Assembly (NCBI GenBank): GCA_020621985.1
Contig: JAHRYS010000001.1
Coordinates: forward strand, 650,459 to 714,458
Direction: 5' to 3'
Origin: Candidatus Ferrigenium altingense
GTDB taxonomy: Bacteria; Pseudomonadota; Gammaproteobacteria; Burkholderiales; Gallionellaceae
Length of the DNA: 64,000 nucleotides
Below are positions 59,501 to 64,000 of the stretch, piece by piece. Each line of letters starts with the position of its first letter. The first letter of the stretch is position 1. Below the pieces are notes generated by a model. It searched no databases and had not been told where the DNA came from. It was given only the letters and a program-made list of their open reading frames with translations. The position numbers were made by a program, and so were the translations under genes.

Positions 59501-59914
59501 GGCATAGCGACCGGCGACTTCCCATTCACTGCGGGCGGGCGGTTCCAGAGTGGCCGCATCTTCCTTGCAATCTTGCAGGGTGACCGGGTAGCCATGCGAG
59601 TGCATGAGCAAATTGCTCTCCGCCAGAAAGCGGGCGAACAACATGCGATGCCAGTGTTCGTAGGCAACTTCGGTGATGAGATGATCAACGGCTTGAGTGT
59701 CATCCGGGCGCAGCACATCGCCCAACTGCCGCCCGTGTGCGCGCAATTGCACGCGCAGTTTTTTCCGAGCATCGGTGAAATGTGCGTGGACTTCCTTTGC
59801 GCCAACCGCAAGGGCTTGGAGTGCTTTGACTGCACCTGATTCGGCAGCTACACGCGCCTGACCAATCACGGTTTCCAATGTTTTTCGATGTTCGCGGGCG
59901 AGGGCTATTTTCAT
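56543..59914 (-). CDS. pglX: BREX adenine-specific DNA methyltransferase PglX
   Basis: 1123 residues from ATG 59914, which lies 16 bases after the hipA stop; ATG 59956 would overlap hipA by 26 bases. SAM-binding LDPCAGSGHFLVSAF (about 293) and catalytic VITNPPYLGAGQHG (about 478) identify an N6-adenine methylase. The C-terminal region is the DNA-recognition part. PglX marks host DNA at a non-palindromic site. Residues about 257-271 ([15 protein letters not shown]) are an extra stretch coded by a dispersed palindromic repeat inserted in frame. Confidence 0.93.
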   Translation of the reverse strand: MKIALAREHRKTLETVIGQARVAAESGAVKALQALAVGAKEVHAHFTDARKKLRVQLRAHGRQLGDVLRPDDTQAVDHLITEVAYEHWHRMLFARFLAESNLLMHSHGYPVTLQDCKEDAATLEPPARSEWEVAGRYASAMLPNVFRPDTPTLALELPLETEQALEALLNKLPAPVFQADDSLGWSYQFWQAPKKEAVQRQMKQAGTKVGADELPAVTQLFTEQYMVAFLLENALGGWWHRCHPRMKLPVEMPYLRLLPSPASGRGAGGEGEPAAGTFPAWPDTLAQFKLLDPCAGSGHFLVSAFHYLVPMRRATEKLSVRDAVDRVLADNLHGLELDARCVEIAAFALALAAWRYPDESGKPLGHRPLPRLNIACCGVAPRTPKANWLKMAGGDHRLENGMEALYALYQKAPELGSLIDPSAVTRGDLVDANWDELQVLMEKALANPGDDETEIEARVAAQGMAFTTRILSRRYHLVITNPPYLGAGQHGSVLKDFCEEHYKAAKGDLANVFLDRCLKLCAPGGAVCFVMPQNWLYQSSYKEFRRELLEQLRIRLISRLGSGAFETIGGEVVKVVLCTIQNSKPESTNRILDIDVASAPQATDKAIQLRSSPLVASVQSEHLQTPGMRILSTAMGSQPTLANIATALHGQAVGDNSVFNRAFWEVAQFGSDWELYQQPPTNTATFTGREGIVLWENENGLMAELAESVKHLNHKAQQWRSGKPNWGKIGVSVNLVGNIYATLYTGEIYAQSCCVIVPNDERDVSAIWNFAVSGELALRLREIDPGVAVTVRTVLAVPFDRDEWASSDSNTALHQNQYSDDPTQWIFHGHPKPSIDPLQVAVARLLGYRWPAESDAEMELSDEARNWISRCAELDDLTDDDGIVCLPAVRGEPAAIDRLRALLARAFGADWSAAREAQLLTDAGCDGMPLVQWLRDKFFEQHIARFGKRPFIWHIWDGHKEGFSALINYHQLTHEKLTTLIHLYLGDWITQQKRAVDAGNADAVLKLAKAEALKTKLEAILIGEKPYDIFVRWKPEHLLPLGWEPDLNDGVRMNIRPFVAAEVLRLPRAKLGIKWESDRGKDVSSAPWYALGPQYGEPEGTRINDHHTTLAEKQAARAKAGSK
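59101..59145. repeat. Dispersed palindromic repeat inserted in frame in pglX
   Basis: Same element as at 3271-3317 in copA: perfect CTCCCGCTTGCGGGAG core with shared C-rich left arm and GGGGAGA right arm, same window orientation. It is read in a different frame from the copA copy, so the similarity is at DNA and not protein level. Confidence 0.75.
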
Positions 59915-59930
59915 TTTTATTTTTTCGCTT

Positions 59931-61220
59931 TCAAAGCGGCTCAAAATCTGCGGCAATGCTGTCTGCGGTGGTGGCGATCAAGCCTGCTTCCTTGGCAAAT
60001 CTCTGCCAGCTTTCCAAGGCCGCACGCACGTCGGCCAACAAATTTAACGGGCGACGGACGCCAAAGCGCTCGGCCTCAAGCAATAAATCGGCGCGTGTGA
60101 TCGCGCTGAATTTGCCGTTGACGCTCATCAGATGTTGGTAAGTCCACTCCCCCTTGGGGTTGTATGCATGGGTCACATCGTAGGCCGGGGTAAGCTCCCA
60201 TGGTTCGCCCTGTTTCAGGCGGAAAGCGAAGTTCTTGGTGTGGTCGTCGCAGTTTTTTGCCATGACGTTAAAGGCCATGCGCCGAAAGGCCTGGCCGTTA
60301 GCTTCGTCACCCAGCTTGAGTTTGGAGATGGCCATAAAAAGTTGAGCGTAGGCATGAGTCGCGCGCTGTTTGTAGTCAAGATGATCCATGGCGCAGAGCG
60401 TTTGCACATGGTGCTTGATAGTGCCTTCATCTTTCACTTGGCGGTCGAAACGGCGGGTCATGAAGTGGGCACGCCCGCTTTCTTCCATTAACCGGCAATC
60501 TGCCATGTTGATGCCAGCCGCCTTGGCCATCAGGTGATAGGCGTATTCGATGCGCCCGTAATCCGCGCTGCCGCCCAACTCCAGGTCTTTGCCTACACCA
60601 TCGAATTTGAGCAGCCAGTGTTCGAAGCCGGGAGCCGCATCGAACTGACCGCTGCGAATCTGGTTCGTCTGCGGATTCCAGGTGACGACCGCTTTTGCAC
60701 GCGCACCACCAGCAGAAGTGCCAACGCGGATGATATTGGCGAGTGCTGCCTGTGCCTGCACATCGCCGGATAGGTCGCCATTAATGACCTTGCGCGCCGC
60801 TTCCACCAAGCTCTTCATTTCCAAAGGTTCGGCACTCTCACTGTGTGCCCCGCGTGCGGGCTTAAATTCAAGCGCGCCCATGCCACGTTTGCCCATATAG
60901 GCAAGACGGTCGAGGGTGGTAACGGCGCGTTTTTCGACCCCTTTGCTGGTCATCCAAGCATCGATCAGCGCATTGCCAAAGTCGTCGGGCAGTGCGTCGG
61001 CCAGTAATCCAGGAAGACGCTTGTAGCTGGGCTCGGAAAGATTCGGGAAGGCAAAGGTAGGGCGGGTATCAGCCAATGGCATGGTGAGTGGCGCCAGGTC
61101 GATGCCGCCCCGTTTCCAGGCGGGATCGTAGGCAAACGCATAACAGCCCAAGCGTGGGTCGGGTGCCACGGCCCCGACACGTTTGCCCCAGATGCGCACT
61201 TCGATGACCGGGGTATCCAT
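59931..61220 (-). CDS. hipA: HipA-type Ser/Thr kinase toxin
   Basis: 429 residues. N-terminal HipA domain (VEVRIWGKRVG-type strand start, residues 5-95), kinase core with RVGTSAGGARAKA (P-loop-like, about 166), catalytic NVMAKNCDDHTKNFAF (about 313-328) and metal-binding LTPAYDVTHAY. HipA kinases phosphorylate aminoacyl-tRNA synthetases and arrest growth. Its start overlaps the hipB stop by one base. It sits inside the BREX operon between brxC and pglX on the same strand. Confidence 0.93.
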   Translation of the reverse strand: MDTPVIEVRIWGKRVGAVAPDPRLGCYAFAYDPAWKRGGIDLAPLTMPLADTRPTFAFPNLSEPSYKRLPGLLADALPDDFGNALIDAWMTSKGVEKRAVTTLDRLAYMGKRGMGALEFKPARGAHSESAEPLEMKSLVEAARKVINGDLSGDVQAQAALANIIRVGTSAGGARAKAVVTWNPQTNQIRSGQFDAAPGFEHWLLKFDGVGKDLELGGSADYGRIEYAYHLMAKAAGINMADCRLMEESGRAHFMTRRFDRQVKDEGTIKHHVQTLCAMDHLDYKQRATHAYAQLFMAISKLKLGDEANGQAFRRMAFNVMAKNCDDHTKNFAFRLKQGEPWELTPAYDVTHAYNPKGEWTYQHLMSVNGKFSAITRADLLLEAERFGVRRPLNLLADVRAALESWQRFAKEAGLIATTADSIAADFEPL

Positions 61221-61540
61221 CAGACTTCTTTAGGTTGTTTGACGGAGCGCCGCGCACGCTGCGGCGCTTTGGATTGACGCAACAAATCCAGTGGGTTGAC
61301 GCTGATTTCCGGGGCAAGCATTTCGATGCCATGAAGATAGTCGAGTGCTTTCAATACGCGCAGCAAAGTCTCTACGGTTGAGCCGTGCCCGCCTTCAAGA
61401 TTGCGCAGCGCCTTTTCAGAGATACCGGCCTTCTCGGCAGTGGTGCGCTGATCTAGATTGCGATTAAGACGCAAGCGCCGTAACCGCTCTCCCAGAACGG
61501 TCTGAAGTTCTTCTGGTGTGTTGAACAGTAGTGCGCTCAT
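61220..61540 (-). CDS. hipB: HipB-type XRE antitoxin
   Basis: 106 residues. HTH at about residues 17-68 (LRRLRLNRNLDQRTTAEKAGISEKALRNLEGG), then a basic tail (RQSKAPQRARRSVKQPKEV). It should neutralise HipA and repress the promoter in the 150-base AT-rich gap upstream. It might also affect read-through transcription from brxC into pglX. Confidence 0.92.
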   Translation of the reverse strand: MSALLFNTPEELQTVLGERLRRLRLNRNLDQRTTAEKAGISEKALRNLEGGHGSTVETLLRVLKALDYLHGIEMLAPEISVNPLDLLRQSKAPQRARRSVKQPKEV

Positions 61541-61674
61541 TCGGTCATTATGTGCTGGTTAATTGGCATTTATGCTGTTAAGAGGTCATTTTGCGCCGGA
61601 CTACTTTATGCCATCAATAGTCATAGATGTCAATCGGTATTATTGTGCCGACTAATAGGGTTTGTTAGCTTAAT

Positions 61675-61690
61675 AGGCGCATATATGCCT
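61675..61690. promoter_or_regulatory. Candidate HipB operator after the brxC stop
   Basis: AGGC-GCATATAT-GCCT palindrome with AT-rich flanks, ending one base before the brxC stop codon and about 135 bases upstream of hipB. The 61541-61691 gap is AT-rich and should hold the hipBA promoter. Inference from position and symmetry. Confidence 0.35.
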
Positions 61691-61691
61691 G

Positions 61692-64000
61692 TTATATTTG
61701 CACGGGGCCTTTGGATAATTTATCCAAAACACTCTTTTTAACTTCGGTTAGCCAAACATCGAGGTCGGCCTCAGAGCGCACGATACGGTGCGGCATCGAA
61801 ACAGATTGCACTTCAGGTTCCAACTTTTGCGCGAGCAATGTCAGCGCACGACCCAGTTGACTGCGCAGGGCATCACGGCGTTCTGACCAGCGTTGCGGGG
61901 AACATTTATTGAGGGATTCCACCAGTTCGATCAGTGTGCCAACTTTGGGGGTAGGCTCCGGTGCGGATAGTTGGGCTTCGCGCAGAATTGCCGCGCGGTC
62001 TTCCGGTGTCAATTTAAGCCACTCTGCCGCACTTTCGAGTTCTTTCGTGCAGGCCACAGATTCGCCGTGGTAGACGGCATAGGCGGTGTTAAGCGCAACG
62101 CGCAGTGCATCCGCCGCACGATTGACCAGTGGCTCGATTTTATCCGGGTCATCAAGCAGCAATCTTCCGTGGAGAATGGCATCGCGTTCTGCGGCAATGA
62201 TGTCGTGCTCCGGCAAACTGTCCAAGTGCCCGATCAATTCACCTAATTGCTTCCAGGCCGGCTCTCGCTTGGTAATTTTGCTGGCCTGAGCTTCAAGCGC
62301 GTTAAACAGCTCGGACGCTGCCGTTTCTTCTTCTGCTAGGCGCTTGACGAGATCGCGCCCGGAAATCGAAGTTAGCTCGTCAATAAGACCGTTGGGCCTG
62401 GCTTCCGGGCGGGGTGCGGTACCCGTGGCGCGAACCAGCGCGTCCTTGAGCTTGGCGACGAATTCCGGCGCGCGTGTCTCCGACTCATCCGGCCTGCATT
62501 TCACCAAGCGGGCGATGGCACGTTTTTCTTCGTTGGAAAGCGGCGCATTTTCGCGCGAGAAAGCGCTGCTGGCGACATCGCGGCGATTGAATTTCCCCGC
62601 AGGCCAGGGTGAGCCACTGGCACTGGTGGCACGCAACTGGCCGCAGGCAAACAACACCGCCAGCAATGCATCAACAGCATCTTGCGACCAGCCATAAGGA
62701 GCGCCCATAAATTCTGTGCGGATTTTTCCGCCATTAAGCGCGCCGGAGCCAATACGGGTCAGGATTGCTTGCGCCGCCTGATGACTTTCCGCAGTGCCTG
62801 CGTGCCCGACACTTCCCAAGGCATCGACCAAGCCTTTTTCGGCTGCGTTGAAGGCTTTGTCCCAGCCCGATGCATCGGCCTGATTGAATTTATGATAGAG
62901 GCGTGCCGCACCGTCACTCCCCGCTTTTTTCAGGCGATCATCCAGGCTGGTACCTTCTTCGACGACCTGACCACCACCTTGAATAACTTGAGCTTGAGAC
63001 AGCGCTTCCTTGAGCAGGTCATTGACGCGACCATCCGCATCGTTTTTTTGTTTCAGCAGCGCATTGCGGGCTTCCTGGCCTTCAGGCGTTTGCGGTTCGC
63101 CAAAGTGCCCCAGCGTGCGTTCGGCAGCTTCGCGGCTGATGATGGCGCGCACCAGTTCATCTTTTTTCGGCAACGCCACATGGCCGAATACGATGGAGGA
63201 GTTAAGGCCGGCGCGCGCGGCGTCCGCCAACACCTCCTTGGCCTGTGTGCCATCCAGATCGGAGCGCAGCCAGACGGCCACGCCATCATCTTCCTTGGGT
63301 GCGGTGATGGGATCGGTATGCAATTTGAGTCGGCGGGGTTCGCGGCTGATGCCTTGCGGGATGGGTTGTTTGCGCACCTGTTCGCCAGCCAGTTGCATTA
63401 ACTGTTCGCGAATTTTGCTTTCATAAGCGGAAGGATCACTGCGCAACGCATCTTCTTCGCCGCGCTGATAGGCGAACCAGTCGGCACTCTCTTTCGTTTG
63501 CAGCCTGAATTCCTGGATTGCCCCGTTAGAAATGCGCATCAACAGGTGGTCATTTTCGACTAGGTCATCGAGCGCCGTGCGCACTTCACTGCGCAATGCC
63601 GAACTATGGCCGGTGAGGTCATCGACCAATACGTCAGCAACGGTTTGGGCATCGGTATGAAGGCCGGTATCCTGAGCCGAGTTGTTGGTGATGCGGGTGA
63701 GCAGGAAGACGGCTTTGAGCACCCGTGCCTTGAGCTTGGCATGGGGATCGTTCTTGCCATCGAGGCTGTCGATGGCGTTGGCAGTTTCGGCGCTGATTTG
63801 ACTGGATTGGCGCAGCCGCATGCGGATTTCGTCGTAAATGAAATCGCCGCCTACGATATGGCCCAGCGGGGCATCCTTGCTTTTACGCACTGCATCAAAG
63901 GCCAGACGGAGCTGGGAGCGCAACTGCACACCGGTGCCCGTGGTGTCGGTGGTGGCCAGCACTCTTTCCCACAAGCGCTGACGGGTAGGAAGCAGGGGAT
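61692..64000 (-). CDS. brxC: BREX ATPase BrxC, C-terminal part (gene continues beyond the window)
   Basis: An open frame of 768 residues runs through the window end (leading PLLPTRQRLWERVLATTD), so the N-terminus with the P-loop is outside. The visible part is helical and matches the C-terminal two-thirds of BrxC/PglY-type proteins of about 1200 residues, including GHIVGGDFIYDEIRMRLRQ and the hydrophilic DUF-type regions. Gene order and following pglX-pglZ-brxL support the call. brxA and brxB would be expected beyond 64000. Confidence 0.88.
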   Translation of the reverse strand, partial: PLLPTRQRLWERVLATTDTTGTGVQLRSQLRLAFDAVRKSKDAPLGHIVGGDFIYDEIRMRLRQSSQISAETANAIDSLDGKNDPHAKLKARVLKAVFLLTRITNNSAQDTGLHTDAQTVADVLVDDLTGHSSALRSEVRTALDDLVENDHLLMRISNGAIQEFRLQTKESADWFAYQRGEEDALRSDPSAYESKIREQLMQLAGEQVRKQPIPQGISREPRRLKLHTDPITAPKEDDGVAVWLRSDLDGTQAKEVLADAARAGLNSSIVFGHVALPKKDELVRAIISREAAERTLGHFGEPQTPEGQEARNALLKQKNDADGRVNDLLKEALSQAQVIQGGGQVVEEGTSLDDRLKKAGSDGAARLYHKFNQADASGWDKAFNAAEKGLVDALGSVGHAGTAESHQAAQAILTRIGSGALNGGKIRTEFMGAPYGWSQDAVDALLAVLFACGQLRATSASGSPWPAGKFNRRDVASSAFSRENAPLSNEEKRAIARLVKCRPDESETRAPEFVAKLKDALVRATGTAPRPEARPNGLIDELTSISGRDLVKRLAEEETAASELFNALEAQASKITKREPAWKQLGELIGHLDSLPEHDIIAAERDAILHGRLLLDDPDKIEPLVNRAADALRVALNTAYAVYHGESVACTKELESAAEWLKLTPEDRAAILREAQLSAPEPTPKVGTLIELVESLNKCSPQRWSERRDALRSQLGRALTLLAQKLEPEVQSVSMPHRIVRSEADLDVWLTEVKKSVLDKLSKGPVQI

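Overview
The window looks like a chromosome segment of a betaproteobacterium, possibly near Gallionellaceae/Nitrosomonadales. This is an inference from the recJ-prfB-lysS block, the lysC-tRNA-Ser-tRNA-Arg arrangement, the protein sequences and the REP-type repeats; no rRNA or other taxonomic marker is present.

Positions 1-13.44 kb are ordinary core genome. On the minus strand lie the 3'-truncated part of a sensor diguanylate cyclase/phosphodiesterase, a copper P-type ATPase (copA), a DUF2892 membrane protein, lysS, prfB (with its programmed frameshift), a frameshifted REP-associated transposase flanked by REP repeats, an MgtC/DUF4010 membrane protein and recJ. On the plus strand follow lysC, tRNA-Ser(GCT) and tRNA-Arg(ACG).

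From the end of tRNA-Arg to the window end (13.45-64 kb) almost everything is accessory and reads as a large defence/mobile island: (a) an XRE regulator divergent from an mcrB-mcrC type IV restriction pair; (b) 17.0-23.8 kb, two AAA+ ATPases of different subfamilies sharing an N-terminal domain I do not recognise, with a HExxxH protein, a lipoprotein, a small acidic protein, an unknown 391-aa protein and a set of 11-bp phased repeats; (c) 23.8-31 kb, a tightly overlapping plus-strand run of small nucleic-acid/phosphate enzymes in which four families each occur three times (DEDDh exoribonuclease-like, a ~85-aa small protein, HAD phosphatase of the RNA-repair type, metallophosphoesterase) plus a dual-specificity phosphatase; (d) 31.5-37.8 kb, a minus-strand SMC/MukE-like/kleisin-like/toprim operon resembling MksBEF/Wadjet; (e) 38.3-43 kb, a TPR protein, a methyltransferase and an unknown 178-aa protein in one operon, followed by a stand-alone ABC-type ATPase; (f) sbcD-sbcC; (g) a 1341-aa nuclease-like/STAND ATPase; (h) a type 1-like BREX locus in the order brxC (5' end beyond the window), hipB-hipA, pglX, pglZ, brxL.

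The parts can be read as independent anti-invader modules: cleavage of modified DNA (McrBC), plasmid restriction by a condensin-like complex (Wadjet-like), host methylation plus phage exclusion (BREX), a STAND sensor-nuclease, a DNA-end nuclease (SbcCD), and an RNA/nucleotide end-processing cassette. The strongest candidates for something undescribed are the duplicated exonuclease/HAD/metallophosphoesterase cassette at 23.8-31 kb and the paired AAA+ proteins at 17-23.8 kb. No integrase, CRISPR array or second att copy was found inside the window.
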